Origin: JAFIEN01 sp051859505
Lineage (GTDB): Bacteria; Pseudomonadota; Alphaproteobacteria; Rhodobacterales; Rhodobacteraceae
Reading direction: 5' to 3'
Assembly (NCBI GenBank): GCA_051859505.1
Contig: JBHYFN010000070.1
Span: 1 to 13,548, forward strand
DNA: 13,548 bases
Below, piece after piece: positions 1-6,618 of this stretch (position 1 is the first letter of the stretch; each line of letters opens with the position of its first letter). The notes beneath the pieces are model-generated. The model did no database searches. It was not told the origin of the DNA and worked only from the letters and a program-made list of their open reading frames with translations. A program made the position numbers and the translations under genes.

Positions 1-75
1 GCGGGCACGAGCCTCGACAATTTCGGCGACAGCGACACGATGCGCTATGCCGTGGGACTCCAGATCCAATGGTAG
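1..75 (+). CDS. C-terminal end of an outer-membrane beta-barrel protein (partial, 5' end outside window)
   Basis: The frame is open from the left edge to a TAG at 73-75 and gives 24 residues ending in RYAVGLQIQW. A last strand of alternating hydrophobic residues that closes on an aromatic residue is the usual C-terminal signal read by the BAM machinery in porins, autotransporter barrels and related proteins. The preceding SLDNFGDSDT segment would be a turn or loop. The family (porin, autotransporter translocator or other barrel) cannot be decided from 24 residues. The stop overlaps the start of the next gene by 7 bp, so the two are probably co-transcribed and perhaps translationally coupled. 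Confidence 0.6.
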   Translation, partial: AGTSLDNFGDSDTMRYAVGLQIQW

Positions 76-632
76 GCCATCGCAAAGGGAACAGGGCAGG
101 CCGCGAGGCCGGAACCGGATTGGCCTTGCTGCTTGCCCTGACCCTTGCAGGGCCGGGGCAAGCGCAGAATGCCGGCCCGGATTCCCTGGTGGAAAGCTAT
201 GGCAACTGGCTTGTCCGTTGCGGGCCGGAAGCCGGGCGCTCCGGCGACGAGGCCCTTGGAACGGTCGAAACGCGCGCCTGCGAAGCGAGCCAGGAGCTTT
301 TTCAGGCCGAGGTCGGTCAACGTCTTGTCGCCGTCCTCCTCAGGCGTGAGGGGGATGCGACGAACGTCACGATCATCGCGCCTTTTGGCCTCTTGCTGTC
401 CGAGGGGATCACGCTTGCGGCGGATGACGAGGATCTTCAGAGGATCGGTTTTCGCACCTGCCTGCCTTCGGGCTGCTTCGCCCGGGCCGATCTTGACGCC
501 GACACGGTCGCGGCCCTGCTGACCGCGCAGTCCGTTACCTTGACGATGGCGGCCGTGCCGGATGGCGACCCCGTGATCATTCCCCTGCTTGTCGACGGTC
601 TGGCCGAAGCCTGGGCCGGTCTGATCCGCTAG
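69..632 (+). CDS. IalB-family (invasion-associated locus B) periplasmic protein
   Basis: This is a 187-residue secreted protein. A basic N-terminus (HRKGNRAGRE) is followed by a hydrophobic core (LALLLALTLAG) and a likely signal peptidase site after residue 32 (GQA/QN). The mature part has the hallmarks I associate with the IalB family (Pfam PF06776): YGNWLVRC near 44-51, a second Cys in the ACEASQ segment (71), and CLPSGC at 131-136, giving four Cys that could form two disulfides in the periplasm. The family is named after a Bartonella invasion factor. In free-living alphaproteobacteria its members are widespread and their role is mostly unknown. ATG at 69 is the only reasonable start and overlaps the upstream barrel gene by 7 bp, which suggests a shared envelope function. 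Family call fairly sure, function not. Confidence 0.75.
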   Translation: MVGHRKGNRAGREAGTGLALLLALTLAGPGQAQNAGPDSLVESYGNWLVRCGPEAGRSGDEALGTVETRACEASQELFQAEVGQRLVAVLLRREGDATNVTIIAPFGLLLSEGITLAADDEDLQRIGFRTCLPSGCFARADLDADTVAALLTAQSVTLTMAAVPDGDPVIIPLLVDGLAEAWAGLIR

Positions 633-640
633 ACATCCTC

Positions 641-660
641 CCGCGACCCCGGGTCGGCGG
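641..660 (+). terminator. GC-rich hairpin after the IalB-family gene, possible weak terminator
   Basis: Nine bases past the stop codon, CGACC (644-648) pairs with GGTCG (652-656) around a 3-nt loop. The stem can be extended by CCG (641-643) with CGG (658-660) if one G bulges. No T-run follows, so this is at best a weak or Rho-assisted terminator between the IalB-family gene and modA. Confidence 0.2.
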
Positions 661-755
661 GCCTCCGGTGCGGAAACGCCCGACGAAATGGCACTTGTGC
701 CCGCCCCCGACTTCCGGCGCTATGGTCTTGGGGAGCCGCTTTCCGGAGCTAGCAG

Positions 756-1556
756 ATGATCCGCGCCATCAGACCTTGCCAGATCCTCGCCGCTATGGTG
801 GCGCTGGTCCTTGCAGGGGCTTCGACGGCACCTCCTGCTCTGGCCCAGCAGGATATGCCGGTGATCGCGGCCGCATCGGACCTGCAATTCGCAATCGAAG
901 AGATCCTTGCGGATTTCGAGGCCGAAACAGGGATGCGGCCCAGGGTATCGCTTGGATCGACCGGCAATTTCGCCCGCCAGATCCGCGAAGGCGCCCCGTT
1001 CGAGATCTTCATGGCGGCTGATGAAAGCTTTGTCACCGAGCTTCACCGCGACGGATTCACCCGGGACGCGGGCGAGATCTATGCCGTCGGGCGGATCGTG
1101 GTCATGGTGCCGACGGGCGCGGGCCTTGTGGCCGATGGCTCGCTCGAGACGCTGCGCGAAGCGCTGGCCGAGGGGCGGATCAGCCGCTTTGCCATCGCCA
1201 ATCCCGACCATGCCCCCTATGGCATGCGCGCGCGCGAGGCGCTGGAACATGCCGGCCTCTGGGAGGAGATCCAGCCCCACCTTGTGCTGGGCGAGAATGT
1301 GAGCCAGGCGGCCGCCTTCGCCCTGTCCGGCAATGCCGACGGCGGGATCATCGCCCTGTCGCTGGCGCTTGCGCCCCAAGTGGCCGCGCGGGGCAGCCAT
1401 GATCCGATCCCCGAGGCCTTTCACGAACCCCTGCGCCAGCGGATGGTTCTGCTTCGGGATGCGGGGCCCGTGGCCGAGGCCTTTTTCGCCTATCTGCAGT
1501 CCCCTGCCGCGCGCGAGGTTTTCGAGCGGTTCGGCTTCGAGCTTCCGGAGGGCTGA
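756..1556 (+). CDS. modA: ModA, molybdate ABC transporter periplasmic binding protein
   Basis: This 266-residue protein captures molybdate (and usually tungstate) in the periplasm for the ModBC importer encoded just downstream. A signal peptide with a hydrophobic core near 11-22 should be cut after ALA (residue 30). The mature protein opens with the family motif VIAAASDL (36-43) and continues with VSLGSTGNFARQI (64-76) and APFEIFMAAD (80-89). These carry the serines (41 and 68) that correspond to oxyanion ligands in known ModA structures. The NPDHAPYGMRAREAL segment and the C-terminal FERFGFELPEG are also typical. ATG at 756 is preceded by GGAG at 745-748. The stop lies 2 bp before the modB start, so the genes form one operon. 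I see no clear Mo-responsive (ModE/Mop-type) box in the 123 bp upstream. Confidence 0.93.
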   Translation: MIRAIRPCQILAAMVALVLAGASTAPPALAQQDMPVIAAASDLQFAIEEILADFEAETGMRPRVSLGSTGNFARQIREGAPFEIFMAADESFVTELHRDGFTRDAGEIYAVGRIVVMVPTGAGLVADGSLETLREALAEGRISRFAIANPDHAPYGMRAREALEHAGLWEEIQPHLVLGENVSQAAAFALSGNADGGIIALSLALAPQVAARGSHDPIPEAFHEPLRQRMVLLRDAGPVAEAFFAYLQSPAAREVFERFGFELPEG

Positions 1557-1558
1557 GG

Positions 1559-2227
1559 GTGGATTGGGAAGCCTTGTTCCTGTCGCTGAGGCTGGCCGGC
1601 TGGACGGTGGCGATCCTGCTGCCGGTCTCGATCCTCATGGGACGGCTTCTGGCCTATCGGCAGTTCCGCGCGAAAGGGCTTGTCGAAGCGCTGGTGATGC
1701 TGCCTCTGGTCCTGCCGCCGACGGTTCTGGGCTTCTATCTGCTGGTGGGTTTCGGGCGGAACTCGCCGGTGGGGGCGTTCTGGCAGGAGGTATTCGGGCA
1801 ACAGCTTGTCTTCACCTTTCAGGGGCTGGTGCTGGCCAGCGTCATCGTCAACCTGCCCTTCGCCATCCAGCCCGCACAACGCGGGTTCGAGGCGGTCGGC
1901 ACGGACGTGCGCGAGGCCGCAAGCTGCTGCGGGATGTCGCCCTGGCGGTCGCTTTGGAAGGTCGAGCTGCCGCTGGCCTGGCCGGGGTTGCTGACGGCGA
2001 TGGTGCTGACTTTCGCGCATACGCTGGGGGAATTCGGTGTCGTGCTGATGGTCGGCGGCTCGATCCCGGGCGAGACGCGGACCATCGCCATCGCGATCTA
2101 TGACAGTGTGCAGGGCTTCGATGACAGGGGTGCCGCCACGATGGCGGCCGTGTTGGTGGCGATCAGCCTGTTCACCATTGCCGCCACCTTTGCCCTGTCG
2201 GCGCGGGTGGGGCGGCGGCTGGGATGA
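1559..2227 (+). CDS. modB: ModB, molybdate ABC transporter inner-membrane permease
   Basis: This 222-residue membrane protein dimerises to form the molybdate channel. Hydrophobic segments are visible near 8-32, 42-64, 86-105, 140-160 and 196-215. The cytoplasmic coupling (EAA) loop reads EAASCCGMSPWRSLWKVELP near 119-138, where ModC docks. The HTLGEFGVVLMVGGSIPGET segment is strongly typical of ModB. The start is a GTG at 1559, two bases after the modA stop, with GGAGGG at 1547-1552 (inside the end of modA) as ribosome site. The stop TGA (2225-2227) overlaps an ATG at 2224 that opens a 16-codon frame leading to modC. The two adjacent Cys in the EAA loop are unusual but lie at variable positions. 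Confidence 0.93.
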   Translation: MDWEALFLSLRLAGWTVAILLPVSILMGRLLAYRQFRAKGLVEALVMLPLVLPPTVLGFYLLVGFGRNSPVGAFWQEVFGQQLVFTFQGLVLASVIVNLPFAIQPAQRGFEAVGTDVREAASCCGMSPWRSLWKVELPLAWPGLLTAMVLTFAHTLGEFGVVLMVGGSIPGETRTIAIAIYDSVQGFDDRGAATMAAVLVAISLFTIAATFALSARVGRRLG

Positions 2228-2274
2228 AGGGGCCGGGAAGCAAGGTGCAGGGAAGCAAGGTGCGGGGCCGATGA
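2224..2274 (+). CDS. 16-codon coupled mini-ORF between modB and modC (speculative)
   Basis: ATG at 2224 overlaps the modB stop as ATGA. The frame reads MKGPGSKVQGSKVRGR and stops at TGA 2272-2274, which overlaps the modC ATG as a second ATGA. A ribosome ending modB could therefore re-initiate here and be delivered exactly to the modC start. The peptide is very basic and consists largely of the duplicated GSKV element. It may be a coupling device with no peptide function, or chance. Confidence 0.22.
   Translation: MKGPGSKVQGSKVRGR
2235..2264 (+). repeat. 15-bp tandem duplication in the modB-modC junction
   Basis: Two copies of GGGAAGCAAGGTGC(A/G) lie head to tail (2235-2249 and 2250-2264), differing only at the last base. 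The unit length is a multiple of three, so the mini-ORF keeps its frame. Each copy carries an AAGG that could act as a Shine-Dalgarno sequence. The second (2257-2260) ends 10 bases before the modC ATG. Confidence 0.8.
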
Positions 2275-3374
2275 CGCTTGAGGTGATGGTCCGGGCCGGG
2301 GGGCCGATCCCGCTGGACGCGGCCTTCCGCGTCGCGCCGGGCGAGCTTCTGGCCCTGGTCGGGCCGTCGGGCGCGGGCAAGACGACGCTGCTGCGAACCA
2401 TTGCCGGGCTGTGGCGGCCCGAGGCGGCACGCGTGCGCGCGGGGGGCAGCCTCTGGCTGGACACAGAGGCCGGCGTGAACCTGCCGCCGCATCGCAGGCG
2501 GGTGGGGCTGGTGTTCCAGAACTACGCGCTCTTTCCGCATATGACGGCCCTGCAGAACGTCATGGCGGCGATGGACCGGGCCGACGGGGCCGAAGCCGCC
2601 CGACTGCTGGAGCTTGTGAACCTCCCCGGACTGGCGGATCGCAGACCGGCCCAGCTTTCGGGCGGCCAGCAGCAGCGTGTGGCCCTGGCGCGCGCATTGG
2701 CCCGGCGTCCGCAGGCGCTTCTTCTTGACGAGCCCTTCTCGGCGGTGGACCGGGCCACGCGCGAAAGGCTGCATGCCGAGGTCATCGCGCTTCGGGCGCA
2801 TCTGAACATGCCGGTGGTGCTGGTCACTCATGACGTGAACGAGGCGCAGCTTCTGGCCGACCGGATGGTGGTGATCGAGGCGGGCCGCATGATCCGCGAG
2901 GGTTCGACCGCCGAGGTGATGGCCGATACCGCGGCGCTGCGGGCCATGGGGCTGCGGGAACTGGCGGTGATGCTGCCGGCCAGGGTGGCCGAGCATCTGG
3001 TCGACGACGGGTTGACGCGGCTTGAGACGCCGGCGGGGCCCCTGTTCCTGCCGGGCGTTGAAGCCGGCATCGGAACCCCTGTCCGGGTCCGCATCATGGC
3101 CCATGAGGTGATCCTGTCACGCGCGCGGCCCGAAGGCCTTTCGGCGCAGAACATCCTTGCCGGCACTGTTGCCCGGATCGTTCCCGGGGCGGGGCCGGGG
3201 GTCGTGGTCCATGTCGATCTGGGCGGGCACGAGATCCTGTCCCGCATCACCCGGCGCGCCGCCGATCAGCTGGCCCTGCACCCCGGCGATGCGGTGCATG
3301 TCATCCTGAAATCCATGTCCATCGCCCGCGATCACGTGGCCCCCACGCCCCTGCGCCTCAGCGCCCGGGACTGA
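2271..3374 (+). CDS. modC: ModC, molybdate ABC transporter ATP-binding protein
   Basis: This 367-residue ATPase energises the ModB channel from the cytoplasmic side. The nucleotide-binding domain shows Walker A GPSGAGKTT (31-39), the Q-loop VFQNYALFPH (81-90), the signature LSGGQQQRV (129-137), Walker B ALLLDEP (149-155) and the H-loop VTHD (His 187). The C-terminal part (about 280-360, LSAQNILAGTVARI and later GDAVHVILKS) is the TOBE/Mop-type oxyanion-sensing domain usual in ModC. I chose ATG 2271. The frame is open upstream to 2100, but that stretch overlaps modB and encodes low-complexity Trp/Pro/Arg-rich sequence, whereas homology starts at TLEV. It has no strong ribosome site of its own, so translation may depend on coupling. 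It converges on the metal-importer operon 94 bp away, with no clear terminator. Confidence 0.92.
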   Translation: MTLEVMVRAGGPIPLDAAFRVAPGELLALVGPSGAGKTTLLRTIAGLWRPEAARVRAGGSLWLDTEAGVNLPPHRRRVGLVFQNYALFPHMTALQNVMAAMDRADGAEAARLLELVNLPGLADRRPAQLSGGQQQRVALARALARRPQALLLDEPFSAVDRATRERLHAEVIALRAHLNMPVVLVTHDVNEAQLLADRMVVIEAGRMIREGSTAEVMADTAALRAMGLRELAVMLPARVAEHLVDDGLTRLETPAGPLFLPGVEAGIGTPVRVRIMAHEVILSRARPEGLSAQNILAGTVARIVPGAGPGVVVHVDLGGHEILSRITRRAADQLALHPGDAVHVILKSMSIARDHVAPTPLRLSARD

Positions 3375-3468
3375 TCGCCGGCGACAGGTTCCCTCCCTCG
3401 CTGCAAGCCGCCCCTTCACCGCCGTGCCGGACACTGGGCCGATGCCGTGAACCCTCTGCGGTCTCTGG

Positions 3469-4599
3469 TCAGTCCGGGCGTTGGCCGAACATCGCCTCGG
3501 CCTCGGCCGAGCCCTTGGCGCGCAGGGCAAGCAGGCCCTCGCGCCGTTCGATCATGCCGCGGTCATGGGCGCGCAGCACCGCCGCCCGGGCGCGGGATTC
3601 GGACCAGCGCAGATGGTCGACGAGGCTGCGGAGCGTGTTCTCTTCGGCCATCTCGGGCCTGTCCTGATGGGTGAAAAGATGCGCCACCAATGCCCGGCAA
3701 TCATGGTCCAGCCGCGTCTCGCGCCGGCGCAGCGCCTGGGCCAGAAGCCCCCTCTCGGGCGCGAAAAGAAGGGCGAGGGCAAACCAGAGGCCCGTCATGC
3801 TGGCCATCATCCCTCCGATCGACACATCCCAGACCCGCGCGAGGAGATAGCCCGACACAGAGGCCGCCACCGAAAGCGCCACAGCCAGGACCGTCATCAG
3901 CCACAACCGGCGCGTCAGCAGAAAGGCCGTGGCGGGGGGCACGATGACGAAGGCGATGAAGAGGATGGCCCCCACCGCATCGAAGGCGGCCACCGCCGTG
4001 ACGCTGGTCAGGGTCAGAACCCCGTAGTGCAGCAGCCCCGGCAGAAATCCCAGCGCCGCGGCAAGGCCGGGATCGAAGGTGGACAGCTTCAACTCCTTCC
4101 AGAGCAGCAACACGAAGGCGAGGTTGATCGTCAGAACGGCGGCAAGGGTCACGACGGCAACCGGCACGCGCTGACCGAACAGGGTCACGGTCTCAAGCCA
4201 GACGAAGCCGATCTCGCCCAAAAGCACGCTGTCGACGTCGATATGAACGTTGCGCGCATGGATCGAGATCAGGATCACCCCGGCGGCGAACATCGCCGGA
4301 AACACCAGCCCGATGGCCGCATCCATCTTCACAAGGCGCGACCGGGCCAGAAGTTCGGACAGGACCACCGTCAGGACGCCGGTCGCCGCCGCGCCAAGCA
4401 ACTGTATCGGGCCCGAGGTCTGTCGGGTCACCAACCAGACCAGGACGATGCCGAAAACGATGGAATGGCTGATGGCATCCGTCAGCATGGCATTGCCGCG
4501 CAGCACGAGGAACACCCCCAGCAGGGATGCCGAGGCGCCCACCAGAACGCCGGTTGTCAGGATCATCGCGGGGATGGAGTCGAAGAAGGCCCCGATCAT
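3469..4599 (-). CDS. Metal-ion ABC transporter permease (TroC/TroD family), distal copy, with winged-helix-like C-terminal tail
   Basis: This 376-residue inner-membrane permease belongs to the ABC-3 family that imports Mn, Zn or Fe. Residues 1-285 carry about eight hydrophobic segments with the family marks LRGNAMLTDAISHSIVFGI (33-51), LLWKELKLSTFDPGLAAALGF (165-185) and the conserved AFDAVGAIL segment. The family often ends near 280-290. This one continues with a soluble tail (about 296-376) of helix, helix, helix (SESRARAAVLRAHDRGMI) and a short hairpin (ERREGLLALRAKG), which looks like a winged helix of the DtxR/MarR fold. The frame is open 27 codons further upstream, but ATG 4599 overlaps the previous stop as ATGA and starts the membrane domain. 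It pairs with the 4596-5774 permease as a heterodimer. The metal cannot be told from the permease. Confidence 0.88.
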   Translation of the reverse strand: MIGAFFDSIPAMILTTGVLVGASASLLGVFLVLRGNAMLTDAISHSIVFGIVLVWLVTRQTSGPIQLLGAAATGVLTVVLSELLARSRLVKMDAAIGLVFPAMFAAGVILISIHARNVHIDVDSVLLGEIGFVWLETVTLFGQRVPVAVVTLAAVLTINLAFVLLLWKELKLSTFDPGLAAALGFLPGLLHYGVLTLTSVTAVAAFDAVGAILFIAFVIVPPATAFLLTRRLWLMTVLAVALSVAASVSGYLLARVWDVSIGGMMASMTGLWFALALLFAPERGLLAQALRRRETRLDHDCRALVAHLFTHQDRPEMAEENTLRSLVDHLRWSESRARAAVLRAHDRGMIERREGLLALRAKGSAEAEAMFGQRPD

Positions 4600-5774
4600 C
4601 CCTCTGGCCTCGTTGTGTTCGGGTCGGCCCGGCCCGACAGGGCTTCGGCCTCGGCATGGCCGGCTTCGGTCAGCTCCCAATGCGGGGTGGTCTCGGGCGG
4701 GTGGGTGACGGCGCGGATCAGGCCGCGCCTCTCGAGCGAGGCAAGGCGCGACGATGTCGGCATCGCGCCCAGCGCGGTTTGCAGCATGCCGCCCTCGGCC
4801 GGATAGCCCGCGTCGCTATGGGCCTCGGCCATGCCGCGCAAGGCCCCCAGAACACGCCCGTCACCGATCCGGCTGCGCGCGCGCCTTGCGGCCAGAGCCT
4901 GCCAGACAAGGCCGCGGCCCGGCGCGATCAGCAGCGACAGGACCACGGCCCCGGTGGCGATCAGCACCACCACCGGCCCCGTCGCAAGCCCCCGTGTCGT
5001 GGCGCTGATCAAGGCGCCGCCCGCCCCCGAGGCCGCCCCGATTGCGGCCGAAAGCACGACCATCGGCCCCAGTGTCGTTGTCCACTGCCGGGCCGCGACG
5101 GCCGGCGCGATCAGCAGCGCAACCATCAGCACCACGCCCACAAGCTGCAGCCCCACCACGATGGCAAGCGCCACCATGATCGTCAGCCCGGCTTCAAGCA
5201 CCGTGACCGGAAAGCCCTGGGCGCGGGCGAAATCGGGGTCGAAGCTGACCAGCTTGAACTCTTTCCAGAGGGCCAGAACCAGGGCCAGCGCGGTCAGGCC
5301 GATCCCGCCCATGATCCAGAGGTCGCTGCGCAGCAAAGCCGCCGCCTGCCCGAAAAGAAAGGACATGAGCCCGAAGCTCCCCGCTCCGCCTTGGCCCTGA
5401 ATGATGGTCAGAAGCACCACGCCGACAGCAAAGAACACGCTGAGCACGATGCCCAGCGCCGCATCTGTCTTGAGCCGCGTCCGCTGCACGATCAGCATCA
5501 TCGCCAGCGCCGCCAGCGCCCCGGTGAAGAACGCACCCGCAAGCACGGCGCCCAGGTCGCGCCCCCCGGCGATCAGAAAGCCGATGCAGACACCCGGCAG
5601 CGCCGCATGGCTGAGGGCATCGCCCAACAGGCTTTGCCTGCGCAGCACGGCAAAGGCCCCCAGCATGCCGCTGATCGCCCCCAGCATCGCCGCCCCGGTC
5701 AGAACGGTCAGAACGATCGTGCCCGAGAACAGCTCGGCCAGACTGGCCACCCATCCGAAGGCCGCGCCGTTCAT
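4596..5774 (-). CDS. Metal-ion ABC transporter permease (TroC/TroD family), proximal copy, with winged-helix-like C-terminal tail
   Basis: This 392-residue permease is the first of two paralogous membrane subunits. The membrane part (about 1-290) carries LRRQSLLGDALSHAALPG (44-61), LALWKEFKLVSFDP (167-180) and LQLVGVVLMVALLIAPA, all typical of the family and alignable with the distal copy. The tail (about 303-392) is again soluble: a helix (VLGALRGMAEAH), a second helix (MLQTALGAM), a recognition-type helix (TSSRLASLERRGLIRAV) and a wing ending in WELTEAGHAEAEAL. L.RRGLI followed by LTEAG is a common winged-helix pattern. It overlaps the ATPase stop (5771-5774) and the distal permease start (4596-4599) by ATGA, so the three genes should be made in fixed ratio. 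The 8 C-terminal residues look disordered. Confidence 0.88.
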   Translation of the reverse strand: MNGAAFGWVASLAELFSGTIVLTVLTGAAMLGAISGMLGAFAVLRRQSLLGDALSHAALPGVCIGFLIAGGRDLGAVLAGAFFTGALAALAMMLIVQRTRLKTDAALGIVLSVFFAVGVVLLTIIQGQGGAGSFGLMSFLFGQAAALLRSDLWIMGGIGLTALALVLALWKEFKLVSFDPDFARAQGFPVTVLEAGLTIMVALAIVVGLQLVGVVLMVALLIAPAVAARQWTTTLGPMVVLSAAIGAASGAGGALISATTRGLATGPVVVLIATGAVVLSLLIAPGRGLVWQALAARRARSRIGDGRVLGALRGMAEAHSDAGYPAEGGMLQTALGAMPTSSRLASLERRGLIRAVTHPPETTPHWELTEAGHAEAEALSGRADPNTTRPEG

Positions 5775-6541
5775 GGATCGGCCTTTTCCGGCGCGGCGAT
5801 CATGGCAAGCTGACGCCCATAGGCCGCGCGCAGGTTCTCCGGCGTATAGACATCGCGTACCGGGCCCTGGGCGATGATGCGGATGTTCAGCATCACCATC
5901 CAGTCGAAATAGGCCTGCACGGTTGTCAGGTCGTGATGCACGACGATCACCGTGCGACCATCGTCCCGCAGCCGTTTCAGAAGCGCGATGATCACGGCCT
6001 CGGTGCTGGCATCCACCCCGGCCATCGGCTCGTCAAGGATCAGGATCGGCGCATCCTGAACCAGGGCCCGGGCGATGAAGACGCGCTGTTGCTGGCCGCC
6101 CGAAAGCTGGCTGATCTGGCGCGCGGCATAGTCCTGCATGCCCACCTCGGCCAGGGCCGCCATGGCGCGGCTGCGGGTTTCGGGGCCGGGGCGGCGGAAC
6201 CAGCCAAGGCGGCGATAAAGGCCCATCTCGACGACATCGCGCACCGTGGTCGGAAAATCCCAATCGACCGAGTGACGCTGCGGTACATAGCCGATCTGCC
6301 CGCGCATCTGCCCGACAGGGCGCCCCAGAAACCGCACATGCCCGGCAACGGGCCGCACAAGGCCCAGCGCGGCCTTCAACAGCGTGGACTTTCCCGCCCC
6401 ATTCGGCCCGACGATGGCACACATCACCCCGGGGGGAATATCGAGGTCGATATCCCAAAGGGCCGGCTTGTCAGCATAGCTGACGGTCAGATCCTCGACA
6501 TGCAGGGCCTGCTCGGGTTCGTGCAGGGTTTCGTCTTGCAT
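5771..6541 (-). CDS. Metal-ion ABC transporter ATP-binding protein (TroB/MntB/ZnuC type)
   Basis: This 256-residue ATPase drives the two permeases. It shows Walker A GPNGAGKST (45-53), Q-loop YVPQRHSVDWDFPTTVRDVV (85-104), signature LSGGQQQRV (146-154), Walker B ILILDEP (166-172), D-loop AGVDAST and an H-loop VVHHD (His 203). The VPQR...DWDFP.TV stretch is characteristic of the manganese/zinc/iron subfamily rather than of oxyanion or sugar importers. An AAGGAA ribosome site lies about 8 bases before ATG 6541. A 77-bp gap separates it from the binding-protein gene upstream, and its stop overlaps the next permease start by ATGA. It should dimerise on the cytoplasmic face of the permease pair. 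Confidence 0.92.
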   Translation of the reverse strand: MQDETLHEPEQALHVEDLTVSYADKPALWDIDLDIPPGVMCAIVGPNGAGKSTLLKAALGLVRPVAGHVRFLGRPVGQMRGQIGYVPQRHSVDWDFPTTVRDVVEMGLYRRLGWFRRPGPETRSRAMAALAEVGMQDYAARQISQLSGGQQQRVFIARALVQDAPILILDEPMAGVDASTEAVIIALLKRLRDDGRTVIVVHHDLTTVQAYFDWMVMLNIRIIAQGPVRDVYTPENLRAAYGRQLAMIAAPEKADP

Positions 6542-6618
6542 GGGGCGTTCCTTGATGGCCGGGGGCGAGGATGACTGTGCGGACGCAACGGCATGTGATC
6601 AATGGCCTTCCCGGCGCG

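Noticed and set aside
633..755. Mo-responsive ModE/Mop operator upstream of modA
   Set aside because: CGCTATG at 718-724 resembles one half of such a box, but no matching inverted half follows.
2100..2270. In-frame upstream extension of modC overlapping modB
   Set aside because: It encodes Trp/Pro/Arg-rich sequence unlike any ABC ATPase; the family homology begins just after ATG 2271.
3375..3468. Bidirectional terminator between the convergent modC and permease genes
   Set aside because: I found no stem of useful length followed by a T-run in either direction.
3481..5813. Long plus-strand open frames opposite the two metal permeases
   Set aside because: They are rich in His, Gln, Arg and Gly with no recognisable motif, as expected from reading GC-rich membrane-protein genes backwards. 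The minus-strand frames have full family motifs and ATGA coupling.
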